Source: Morinoia aosen
Taxonomy: Eukaryota; Arthropoda; Malacostraca; Amphipoda; Talitridae
Length of the DNA: 64,000 nucleotides
Assembly: GCA_030386875.1 (NCBI GenBank)
Contig: CM059569.1
Span: 48,027,842-48,091,841 of the forward strand
Reading direction: 5' to 3'
The notes under the pieces were generated by a model. That model ran no database searches. It was not told the DNA's origin and saw only the letters and a list, made by a program, of their open reading frames with translations. This document shows, piece by piece, positions 23,701 to 36,500 of the stretch; the first letter of the stretch is position 1; each line of letters begins with the position of its first letter. The translations under genes and the position numbers were made by a program.

Positions 23701-23736
23701 AATAAAAAAGCGATCATTGCCAGTGGAAAAAATAAA
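23701..23736 (+). terminator. Polyadenylation signals of UBXN7
   Basis: AATAAA at 23701-23706, 107 bases after the stop, with a second AATAAA at 23731-23736. Confidence 0.6.
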
Positions 23737-24471
23737 ATTCATAACCTGGAGTTAATTCTGATTCACTCATACTTTCTCATTAACGATGACATTCCAAAAC
23801 TCATTCATTCTATCGCTATTTTATTTATCGAAGTGCGAACATGGTGTCTGAGCATGGATGTTGATGCTTGCCTAAATAATAACGAAGTCCAGACCTTTTT
23901 TATAAATTTAGTTGACGTTGTGCGCAGTCCAAAGAATTCATTATGTTGTCGACACACTCGTGTGGTGATTCAATGCATGGCAGAGTGATGGACTTTAATT
24001 TAATGGAGTTGTAAATAAATATTTTTCTACTAGTGACTTGATATTCAATATCATCCTCACCATTATAGTACCGAACCTAATTCAAGTGTAATTAATTTCA
24101 CAACTTTTAGTCTCCAATACCCTTATTAGTAAAATGCAAAGGATACAATTTAATTTTGAACAGTCTTTCAATACTGGTAACTTTGCATAAACCATTTGGA
24201 AAGAAAACCACCAATAGCGCGGTTACAAATAATATTCATGAATGTCATGCAACAAAAAAAAACGCGATAGAGAAAATTTAACTGAGATCTAAATCTAAAA
24301 ATGTGTCATGTTACTAACATGACTAACACATGAGGACAGTTAGTATACATTGCTGAGTTAAAAAGGGGAACGGAAAGGCTCATAAACCTAGTCAATGAAA
24401 GAGATGTTACCTCACAATAAAATGTGCGGTAATAACATAAACATTGAGAAACTAGACGGCCGAATAAACGC
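23737..24471. other. 3' region between the convergent genes
   Basis: On the minus strand a candidate AATAAA for PFDN6 lies at 23820-23825, 650 bases past its stop and about 85 bases past the second + strand signal, so the transcripts may nearly meet. No other feature is recognised. Confidence 0.45.
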
Positions 24472-24592
24472 TCAGCTCTTCGCAGCAGCCTTGATGAGGA
24501 GCTGCTGTAGTTGCTGCTGCAACTTCATGATGTCCTCCCGTTTGCTTGTCTGGTCCTTGTCCAGCTTCTCGAGCGCTGTGTCGTGTCGCTTG
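24472..24592 (-). CDS. PFDN6: PFDN6 exon 4 (C-terminal helix)
   Basis: Acceptor gaattgcag, stop TGA at 24474-24472. Encodes KRHDTALEKLDKDQTSKRED and KLQQQLQQLLIKAAAKS. Confidence 0.95.
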
Positions 24593-27500
24593 CTGCAATT
24601 CAAATCACACATAAATATCGTACGAATGCAAGTCATAGTGATTACATAGTTGTGACATGCGTTTACCTACATTTTAGTTACCTAGGCTCGTACGCTTAGG
24701 TCTCTTAATTTGAACGTCAGTCCGTCACTTACATTGCTAGAGGAATACTGTGGTACACGGCTGGCATCAGAATTAATTTCAAATATTCCCCATTTGGTCA
24801 GAAAAGTTACCTCATGTTGATTGATTATGATTTATATGTTAGTTAAAGCCTCCCTAACCGCTAAAAAAGAGCGTATCAAAGAGAGGAAGGAAAAGGCCCC
24901 ATTTAGTATGGAGATACGGGAATGGGGAATCTATGCAGAAGAGGTATAGAAACAGTGTTTTGAGAAAGAAGTTCATGAAACAAGATCAAAGTTGAAGGAG
25001 AAAGTAATAGATGCTGAAAAACGGGACAGCAGTGAACCGAAAAAGGTGGTCTTTAACATAGCAAATAAACATTTTATTTCAACAAAAAGAAGGCCTACCT
25101 AACTCACAGCTCGGGACCTCACACATTTTCCCCCTGGGAGCGCTAATTCCCATATATACAATAGTTGTATCCCCCTGAGGGGGCCCTCGTGTTTGATTAC
25201 CAACACGCAACTCGCACCATTTATGAAAAACAGCGGGTATCGTAGAACTCAGTACAGTTCTCTGAAAGAACAACTCTATTTCTCAATATATACTTGCAGC
25301 TTCTCGTTTACGATCGAGTTTGTTACGTTGGAAAGTAAAAAATAAACTGCTGGAGCGACAAAAAAGTTGAAAAAAGGGCGATTTAAAACATAAATAAGAT
25401 AGTATTTTTTGGGTGTATGAAGGCTAGCCGAGCAAAATGACCATTTCTAAAAGGATAAAAAGAATGCACGAGCTCAACGATGCAACAACAAAACTACCCA
25501 CATTATGTAACAGCAGCAAGATCTGCACTACATCACTAGTAGACTGCAAAAGTTGCACATCGCAAAACGCCAGCAGAAAGATTCACTCTGCGTCGCTAAC
25601 ATGTCTTTACAAGACTAATGCAGCATTAACAACACTTGTAACAGGAGCTAAACATGCGATGGCTCGCAAGACTTACATTTCGTTGGTAATGTATTCTATT
25701 CTCTTGTCAACACTGGACTTGGCCTCCGTGAGCTCCTGCCTGATGAGTGCAGGACCGATCAGCTTGAAGACCACATCATTCTCCTCCAGCAGGTCCATCT
25801 CCTGCAAAACAGGCTCACATCACAGCCACCTTCCAACTTCACGAATCTATTATTGATAATCAACAGATTTCAAAATTTTACACCCTCAAAATACCTTACC
25901 ATGTTCTACCAGAAAAAAATTAAAATAAACAACATATATAAAATCATAGTTCAAATTTCAATGAAATTACAAAGAAATTTGAAATGGCATGAAGTACAGA
26001 AGTACAGAAAAAAATGAGATACGGAGCAAGTTTCTTTCATCACAAAACCTAAATTGATTCATCAATGTTTACTAAAAGAAGTCAATGAGTCATATCATTT
26101 ATAAATCAGAGAAATTAAACTTTCAAAATATATTCCGTGGGGTGTCTATATTACAAATTCATAAATGGTACAAATCTTTGCTGAGGTAGACCTGAACATT
26201 ACTGAACACAGTCAATACTCTTCAAATGAACCATCTATGAGCCATTTCTCAAAAAAGCATACAAAGAATAAAATGAAAAAGTACAACCTATGATAAGTGT
26301 TGTTCTGCTGAATCTGAAGTACCCACACACTAAAGAAATTGAAATGGTTCAGTTGAGGAAACTTACGGCTTTGACAAGGTTGTTCTCGTTGAGCTGAGAG
26401 TCCAGTTGCGAGCGCCTTATATTGGTCTTGCTGATTTCTGCATGGTTTAGAAATGAAGTAAGTTTCTAAACAACAGACCATATTAAAGGAGAAAAACTCA
26501 AAAGGAATATCAGTCAGAAACACAAAATATTAATGCCCAGAAACATGCAACAAGTGGTATTTTTGATAAAAATGTGATTTTATTTGAAATTTTGGCTGTT
26601 AGCCATTATGCATTTTCCTTCACATCCTAAAAGCAGTTACTAAAAATCAATGGAGCTTCCACTAGCTATTATTTAATATGTTGCATACTTCCAGGTTTTA
26701 GAATTATTGTGAATTATAAACAATTCGAAGCATAAATGAATGAATTGACAAATTTGCCCAAAAACTTTTAATACAATTGAGGAAAAGATCTCCAGTCAAT
26801 AGCAACAGTAACTGCTTCTTTACTGTATTAATTATCATTAAATAAACAATACAAACATTATTTGTACAATAAGTTTCAACAAATTAGAAGTTATAATTGT
26901 AATAATAATCAACATTTTTATAAAAGAATCTTTGGCCAATAGCACTCATGTTAAACCTCTTGTTTATTCATCTATAAATATTATTAACTATAGGAATAAA
27001 AATCCCAGTTGATGATGTGGAAAGGAGTTACAAGATTGAAACAAAGATTAGATTCTCTGTTATTTCAACTCAAGAATAGTAACCCTTTATTTTGCTTATG
27101 TGGAAGAGGAATTTTTGGGAAAATTTAAAACAAACTTTAAAATGAAAAATAAAAACACTTATAAATGGAAAACATTTTAAAATACACACTGAAAATAATA
27201 AAACACATTACCTTTCATTCATGCTATTTAAAATTAAAATTGCAGTTTAGGAAGTATCTCACAACACCTCTGATAAAAGTACGTAGCAAAAAAGGGGTTC
27301 TTTAAAAAGCCTTTAAACTAATTGGCAGAAAATAATCAGATCCTCTTCTCCTCCTGCGTGTGTAGTCTTAGGCTACGGATGCATGCTCTGGCTGAGCCTC
27401 CCATAAAAATGTCGAGCAATATTTTATTCACAGTACATATTTATAATGTATACAGGGTGTTGCAAAATTGTTGGTACAAACTTTGGCTACAAATGGAAAC

Positions 27501-30500
27501 TATTGATATAAGCACTATTTCATCAATGAAAAAAGTTCAAAAAACTCTTTGTTATTGAGATAACTTGATTTGTAAAATAAGAATGCCAATTGTTAGCTTC
27601 ACTATTTATCAATACACAAGAGGGTAATTCAAAAATCAATTAACAGATTGATTAGATTAGATTAGATTATTAGTTAGTTTAAGCCTCCCTATCCGCAACA
27701 AAGGCGATCCAAAGAGAGGAAAGAAGAAGGCACCATTTAGTATGGAGTTAAGGGAATGTGGAATCTATGCAGAAAGGGCACAGAAACAGTAAGATGAGAA
27801 AGAAGTTCATGAAACAAGATCAAAGTTGAAGAAGAAAGTGGTAGGTGTTGAAAAACAGGACAGCAGTGAACCGAAAAAAGATGGTCCGTAACAAAAATAA
27901 AGCCTACCTAACCTTCAGCTCAGGCCCTTACATAGTCCCCCTGGGAGTGCTAATTCCCATAGATACAATAGTTGTATCCCCCTGAGGGGAATCAATTAAC
28001 ATATAATCTATTAGTAGCAAGGGCCTCATTGCATGTAATTCTTCAAAATGTCTACCATGTGCCTCAACACAAGTGCGACACCTCTGCCGGAGGGAGTTAC
28101 GTACAATGCTAAGGACTCCAGGCATCTCAGTAATATCTCCAGCAGCGACTGCACTTTTGGCGACAAGATCTTCCAACTCAACATGTGTTCCATAAACAAG
28201 ACTTTTCATGTGCCCCCACAAAAAAATATAAGGAGTCAGATTAGGAGATCTTGGCAGCCAGGACACAGGACCATTACCAATAATCAATCGATTTGGAAAT
28301 TTAGAAGGTTAAGAAAAAAGCTCATATTCACAGGAAAATGTGCCAGACCTCCATCATGCTGAAATCAATTTTTCTACAAGTATATAATGGAACATTGGTT
28401 GATAAATCCAGAAAGATGTCTTCAAGAAAGATTCTGTAAACATTCCAAGTGAGACGCTCTGGCAGAATGTACTATGATACCTGCCCAAACATGGACAGTG
28501 TAGTGGCGTAGGTTATCCATGTTCATGAATGACATAAGGATTGTTCGTTGGCCATTCGGGAAAATCATGGAAACTGAACATTCCATCACGGTTGAAAGTA
28601 CCTTCATTCAGGTTTAGGAACCAGTTTTTATAGTTTTTCCTCATATATTTTCAAAATGAATTTTATCAGGACATTAATCTCAAGGGCATTCATTGTTTGC
28701 AGTATTTCCGTTTTACTCGAGTTCTCCTTTCACAAAGAATTTTTCCGTACGAATGGTTTTTTAACACAACTTATCTCATATAGGTCAATTATTGAAAAAA
28801 TGTTAAAAAACCGCTTCCGGTGGAATCAATCTGTGAGGACGTTTGCTTCCATATTTTGGACCTCAGTTGAATGAAATGAAGTGAGAAATTTTAGCACCGT
28901 TTGACCAATACAATCTAGGAATAAATTTTAAGGTGGTTTAGTTAATAGTTTCAACATTGGGTCATGTTTCTGTTTCAAAAACATGCTTCCTACCGCAATG
29001 CAGGCCTCCCTAATTAATAAATTTTGTTGAGCACAATGTGCATCTGAGTTTGTCACATTGAATTCACGTACTATAAGATGTAGGGTGGCTGAGCATTGAG
29101 GGAGAAGTCACCATACAGAAAATATTTTATCTAGTCCTTGCAATCAGCTATTAGGGATCACTAGTCCACCCCCCTTTATTTGAAACTAGCAGGACCCGTG
29201 GAAATTCCAAGGACAGTGCCATTGTAATGCTAGGTAGATTCGGTCATCACTGCCTTACCAATTTCAACAAAATCTTTTCTAACCTAACCCATCACAATAT
29301 ATTCTAACCTATCCTAAACGTACTGTTCCTGATAAAATGTCAAACGTAAAAAACCGTGGACCCATGATAAAATTCCGTTAACATTGTCTAATCTATCCTA
29401 ACCAAACACATCTTAATCTATCCTACCCTAACATATCTTAATCTATCCTACCCTAACATATCTTAATCTATCCTACCCTAACATATCTTAACCTATCCTA
29501 ACCTAACATATCTTAACCTATCCTAACCTAACATATCTTAACCTATCCTAACCTAACATATCTTAACCTATCCTAACCTAACATATCTTAACCTATCCTA
29601 ACCTAACATGTCTTAACCTAACCTTACATATCTTAATCTATCCTAACCCAATATATCTTAATCTATCCTATTCTTACCTAACCTAACATATCTTAGTCTA
29701 TCCTATCCAAACATATCCTAACCGAACCTATCCCAATAATATGTCAAACATAAAAAGAAACCGTCGACCCGTGAAAAAAATTCATCATCATCTAACCTAA
29801 GGTAACCTAACCCTTTGCTGCTCCCCGTCCAAATTTTGCCTTCATTGCCGAAATAAGTTTCTCTGACGCTCCGGTACTGTGCTAGTTGTTCCTCATCCAT
29901 ACTTTGCCTTCTTTGTTGGGATAAATTCCTTTGCTGCTCATGGTCCTGCAATTGTTGCTCCTCGTTCATATTTTGGCTTCTTTACTGAAATAAATTTCTC
30001 TGCCTCTCAAGGTACCAAGATTGCTGCTCCTCGTTCACATTTCCACGTATGAGGTGCTGTCTTCCGTTGTCTTGCTGAACGGACTCTTCATGTTGTACAT
30101 CATTCATTGCTGCTCGTCTCACTTGCTGACGTTGCCTGTCCCTTTCAAAATTTCCTGCTGTCGTTCATTCCTTATTTACTGCTGGTAGAGTCTCATTCTA
30201 TCGCGAGTAGCTTCCAACCTTCGCTCGATCGCGTGGCTCTAAGGCTATAATTATCACTTAATGCCTGCACACCAAAAGATTTGAAGCAAGAAAGCTTGAA
30301 TCGATTAACATGTATTTATGGGAGTCCACACACTGAAAGAGAGCAAGCGCGCGAGCGAGAAAGACTGAAGATTGGCTGAAGCAAGCGACTAGAAGAGTTT
30401 TCATGCTTGAGAGCTGCAGTGGGAAGCCTCTGGCAGTGCGCGGTGAGATCTCAATTTAAACAATTTAAACAATTTATTTACCACAGGTGATACAGAGGTA

Positions 30501-33500
30501 GAATTTTACTTAAGTCTAGTACAATGGTCAAATTTGAGTATAGCTACCTGTGGGCCCGAATAAGTTCAGCGACTTCTAGGGCATCCTACTCTAGGGTGTA
30601 CAAAAAAGTTTAACCTAGTTCACTTAACCTAGTTTCGCATTAGACTGATCATTGAGATAATTAACTCGATATTTTATGCTGTATTTTACAATATAGGTCA
30701 AGTCGGCTATATTTAACAGTATGTTCGATAAAACGATTCAAGAGCAGAGAGAAGATTGGTTATGGTACACAAGGCAAGTTACATTATGACATTATCATTA
30801 GTTACATGTAGGAGGCAAGATTTCGACACGGTGATCTTACACGACTAGTATTCTGATAGGAAGTGAGACTCAAGATGTCTTTTGAATACTTTGTACGAAT
30901 TACATTCACGGATCTCTGCAGGTATAGAGTTCCAAGTTTTGGTTCCAACGAAGAGAATACTGTGTTGCGACCTGGCCTTTGAATAATAAGGAAGCATGAA
31001 TTTACTTCTATTTCGGGTTAAATGGTCGTGATGACCAGTTTGCGCAGTCAATAATTGTCTTAGGCTATTGTCGCCATCATTTCTTAATGTTTTGTAAATG
31101 AAATTACAGATGGAGATTTTGTAGAGATCCGAAAGTTTAAGTATTTGTAAATTTTTGAAAGAATCATTTGTGTGAGCATTATATTCTAGGTTCTTTACCG
31201 CTCTGACAGCCCTTTTCTGCAGAGTAAAAATTTTGTTGGTTTTATTTTTTTCAGTTCCGTGCCATGCTTCTATTCCGTATTGCAAGTATGGAGAAATGAG
31301 CGTTCGGTAGAGCATTTGTAAAGCTGTTTCAGGCAGAAAATTTTTAACTTTATTAAGGATTCCGATGGATTTTGATAATTTAGAACTAATATGAGTGATG
31401 TGCTCTTTGAAGGTCAGATGTTTATCTATTATGATGCCCAGAAACTTACATGAGTTGGTTTCTTCGATTTCACCTTCGCCAATTTTAATGCATGGGAGAG
31501 ATACATCTTTCTTGTATGAGAAAGTAATATAATTTGTTTTATCGATATTTAGGCTTATTTTATTAGCTTTGAGCCACGATGAAACCTTGTGAAGTTCAGT
31601 ATTTATACTCTCCACAATCATAGCAGGATTTTGGTTCGGAAGGACCGCAGAAAGCGTACTGTCATCGGCAAAAAGTATGAATTTGAAGAATGATGTAGAT
31701 TTTACAATATCATTGATAAAAATCAGAAACATGAGAGGCCCGAGAACAGATCCTTGTGGAACTCCATGGCTAATTGTCTGTGGGTCTGATTTTGCGTCGT
31801 CAATGACAACGTATTGCTTCCGATTTGTTAGGTATGATCTGAACCAATCATGGGCAATCCCTCGAATGCCATAACAGTGTAGTTTCGATAATAGTATTTT
31901 ATGGTCCACACAATCAAATGCTTTTCGGAAGTCAAGAAATACAGAGAAGACAGGCTTTCCTTCATCTATATTAGAATAGAGGAATTGTAAATGATTTAAT
32001 ATAGCCTGTGTTGTTGATTTTTTAGAGCGAAAACCGTATTGTTTATCGTAAAGAAATGATTTTTGTTCAAAATAAGAGTACACTTTTTTATACACAATCT
32101 TTTCGAATACTTTGCTAATAATTGGTAGAATGGAGATAGGTCGATAATTGTTTACACAGGTTTTTTCACCACTTTTAAAGATAGGGGTTACTCTAGCAAC
32201 TTTGAGGGAGTTCGGGAAAGTGCCTAGTAAGAGAGACTGGTTAATAATATTTGATATCAGTGGGGCTACAATGTCAGCAATAACTTTAAGTACTTTAGTC
32301 GGAAACGTTTGTAACCCACTCGATTTATTTTTCATGTTGTTTATGCACGTAATTACATCGGAGGAGTTTGTAGGCGTAAAGAAAAAGGAGTTGGGTTCTC
32401 GAATATGATCCATAAATTCCAGGTGATCAGTAGGTTCACTTGGAATACCATCAGCTATTGTTTTCCCTACGTTTACGAAGAAGTTGTAAAATAGATTAGC
32501 AATTTCTTTCTTCTCATGATATTTTACATTATCTTGAACAACATTCAATTTTCTTTTTATCGGCATTATTCGGTTTACAGCAGGAGTTAAGGAGATGCCA
32601 AGTCTTTTTAACGTCAGTTTTGAATTGAGTAAACTTGAGCGTAAAGTAGTTCTTTTTTGATGTTCTTATCTGGTTTGTTACATAGTTTCTAAATCGGTTA
32701 TATGTTTCTCTAGATATTCGTCCTTCGCAAAGGAGGGCTAGGTACCCTTGACGTTTCTTTATATTTATCACGATGTCTCTAGTAATCCAGGGCTTTTGTT
32801 TATTTTTCGGGGTAACTGTACCGAGTTACAATTGGGCAACACTGATTGTATGCGGTCATTATAGTTTCAGTCAACTTTACTACTGCTTCATCAATGCTCG
32901 TAGTATTATTGTTTTGTTGAGAGATGTGCAATGTAGGCATTGATTCTTCTAGAACGGTGCGCATTTCTTCAAGATTTGATTCGTTTATTTTACGATATGA
33001 GTAAGTTTCAGCCCATGCCTTGGTGCAAGCAATATAGACATTTTTCTTAATAAGAAAAACTGGGAAGTGATCTGATAAGTCAGAAGTAATTATTCCAGCA
33101 AGAAAATCACTAGGGTCTGTCATAAAGATATTGTCAAGCAGCGTAGCACACTCTGAGGTTATTCGTGTAGGCTTTGTAATGATCGGAAGGAAGGATTGAG
33201 ACTGAAAGGTAGTTAGGAAATTAGAGATTGGTTCATGGCTTTCATGTTTCAGTAGATCATAATTGAAGTCACCGCATATTATTATGTCATTGTATAAGGG
33301 CCTGTTGAACTGAGAAATAATACGATTCAATTCATTCAGGAAGGATATAGGACAGGCTGTAGGAGGCCTATACACCGTTCCAAGCACAATGCGTTTACCA
33401 TCTCTAAAAAGTTCTACGAAGAGTGATTCTATATGATCCTGATTCATTGTTGCACTTGCTATGGTTCTCGAGTCTATGTGGTTAGATATATATGTGCTGA

Positions 33501-36500
33501 TGCCTCCGCCCCGCTGGTTTTTTCTTAGCGAATGGTAACTATGATAATTTTCGAATCGAATCATGTCTTTAGTCGAGTCATCTAGCCAGCTTTCGGTGAA
33601 GCTAATCACGTCTAGGTTATATTTAAGTTCAGTAATAGTACATTGTATCTCTTCCAATTTTGGATAGAGTGACCTACAGTTCCAACACAGGAGTGAGAAA
33701 TCTCGGTCAGTTATTCGTATAGATTCGTTGAATTCTGATATATTAGTATACCTACACTCTTGAGAGTCGTTTAGGTTTGGATATATTCTGTTCAAATGAT
33801 TGAAATCTGGATCGATTTCCTCAAATATCTCAGGGTGATCAGTCATTTAAAATAAGTAAAAGTAAGAATTAGGTACTATAGAGCTTAAAACGAAATACAG
33901 AGTCAAGCTTAAAGGGATATTCCAGTCTAAAAAGTAGCTTATTAAGTAAGAGAGAATAGAGTAAAAAAGAAAAATCTAGCGCGATTTCGTGAGTACACAC
34001 AAACTCAGTCCATGAGCGAGTGATAATGGAGTTCAGTATCACAACATTGGTGCAAACAGATTGCTAAGGGCGTTTTCACAAGTTAACATACAACAGGTAA
34101 TAAGTTTCTAAAGATTATGACGACAATGATACAATCAGCTAATATGGTTTACGCGTAATAATAACTGTAGTGGTAAATAAAGAAGAATTCACAGTAGCAT
34201 TGGTTGGTGAAAAATTACTAATTGCAATGTTACAAAATGTGACACACAGATGTCATAGATGTTTACACACACATCTATTATTTATTTGTTATAATATTGG
34301 AGTTTGATATCACTACATTGGTGCAAACAGATTGCTGAGGGCGTTTTCATAAGTTCACATACAAGAGGGAATAAGTTTTAAAGATTATGATGACAATGAT
34401 ACAATCAGCTAATATGGTTTACGCGTAATAATAACTGCAGTGGTAAATAAGGAAGAATTCACAGTAATATTGGTAAGTGAAAAATTGCTGATAGATTATA
34501 ATGACAATGATATAATCAGATTATAAGAAGATTACAACGACAATGATATAATCAGATTTGCATCTCGACAAGGCAGAGCAGGCTTCGGACAGACAAACGG
34601 ATGCAGCTCTCATTATAGCATAGATTCGGAGCATTGTTACAGCCCGTTTGACATCGGTAAATTAAAATTTGTACTAGATTTAAATTTTTCTCCGATTTAA
34701 GGACTTCAGAGTATTTTGTTCAAGAAATAAGCCAATCTTAGGGGAAGTGAACGAATTTTCCAATGAAATTCGTTAAAAAATGAATTAAAATACTTTCGGA
34801 GGGAAATACGCTTTCAGGTATTCACAGCATGTTAATAACATTCAAATAGACAGTTTTAGCCCTAAAAATTTTGAAATTTACACATCCATGAAATTTTGTT
34901 TAAAATTCCAATTTCTCAGCCAATATTGTACATAGAGACAAATTTTGTTTTTGTTCGTTTTCTGATCAAAATATCTACGATAAGTAGGGAAGGTTTTTAT
35001 TGTCTTCACTAAAAAAATTGACTATTTGAATATTAAAAAAATGTATTTTTTTCTATGAACAATGAAAGACTTGAAAATAAATTTTACAAAAAACTCTACC
35101 AAGTATTTATATTACTTTGCTCTTCACAATGCAAAAAAATCTTCTCAATAGCTTCAAAACTGTAGGAGAAATTGCCTGTCAAAGTCTATGACCCACATTT
35201 TGAGAAAATGTTGGTCAAAGTTTGAGTACACATCGTTTCCTTTATATGATTTCATATTTTTTTTTCATCAGAACTTACAAACTAATACACTACTAACAAG
35301 TCTAAAACATTTCAGATAAGTCTTCCATAGTTGTAATAAGTCAATACCACTATTAAGTCACTAATACTTGCTGCAAACTGAATAGGGCCCTGAACGATTT
35401 TTCCTCATGAAATATTCAAGAACTAAAAAGAAATACATCCAGAGTGAAATAAGCTCTTAGGTATTCACAGCATGTTTACAACATTCAAATAAACATTTAT
35501 AGCCCATAAAGTTTTAAGAATTTACCCACACCCTCTTCCCCCCACACAGAGGCAAATTTCTTAAAATTTCTTAAAATTTGGGGATATTTATGGGGGGTTT
35601 GGGCTGCCAACACGGGACAAATGACGTTTCTATGTGATAGAGGAAGGTTTAGGAGCATTTTCAAGCAATAATCTCATTTTCAGTTTTTGGTCCAAAAAAC
35701 TGTTTGCTTCCCTTAAACAACCAACTTAGTTCTCATCCATTGTCCATTGTTAAAAGGTAGTTTTTAAAGTTATATATTACAATTTATCATCTTTCTAATT
35801 TATGTGATGTTTTACCAGGTAAATTTCTTTTACTGAAGGTGAGCAAATGCTCAAAACGTTCAATTTTATGTTTTACTGGTAATTATTTATTTGAGTAAAT
35901 GTTTTGCAAGGTATTTTAGGTTCACTCTGTTTTACTTAAGATCAGGATGCCCCTATAACTTTTTTTGCCTAATTTCATGGAACACGTGTTTTGAAAAATA
36001 AGCACCTTCTAACTTCTGATTCAAAAACCACTGCATGAATAGTTTGTGAGGAGCATAATCTGAAGGAAGTAGTCCCTGGACTTTTTGAAAGTGATAGGGA
36101 TGATTATTATTTGGATTCAATATCTGCCTCACTGCAGTGTGATCTTGAATTCCCATAGAAGCGGCTGCAACATGAGTGCTTGTACGTGGTCTTTATGGAA
36201 ATGTTCCAACATATTTTCCTCATGATCCAGATCAAGTTGCTTTGGGCAACCAGCATTCACTGTTTGCACCAAAATTTCCGCACTCACACGATCTTTGGTG
36301 CAAAGCAGTGAATACTTGATGAACAGGCACCTGTCTATTGAAGTAAGGTTCTTGGTACATTTTTGTGGCACGTTTTGCATTACCATCAGTAGAACCACAG
36401 ACAAAATGCATATCAACCATTTCTGCATTTGTTAGGTGGTTCATCTTACCAGTACAGCATTATGATGCTACTTGACAAATGATTACGGTTCAAACTAGAG

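Larger units (their letters stand above)
27452..28630 (-). pseudogene. Decayed Tc1/mariner-related transposase, C-terminal half and 3' end
   Basis: The minus strand reads, across several frame changes and stops, TFNRDGMFSFHDF, HVWAGII, SWLPRSPNLTPYIFLWGHMK, SLVYGTHVELEDLVAK and RQRCRTCVEAHGRHFEEL. This is the DDE_3 C-terminal half of the arthropod DUF4817-type transposase; RSP-x-LTP-x-x-x-FLWG is its hallmark. The + strand edge acagggtgttgcaaaattg (from about 27452) fits the terminal inverted repeat. A SINE is nested at 27646-27989. It is clearly dead. It may be one half of the same insertion as 35945-36450. Confidence 0.8.
30453..34660 (-). mobile_element. LINE-A: decayed APE-type non-LTR retrotransposon
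   Basis: Reads on the minus strand: 5' region with duplicated monomers (about 34660-33850), endonuclease-RT reading frame (33846-30845), 3' UTR, and a tail of TTTAAATTG-like repeats at 30453-30478. It lies in PFDN6 intron 1. The reverse transcriptase has the look of the CR1/L2/jockey side of the LINE tree (LDFRKAFDCVDH, GVPQGSVLGPLMF, FADDST); clade is not firmly assigned. No ORF1 is recognised and the 5' end is approximate. Confidence 0.85.
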
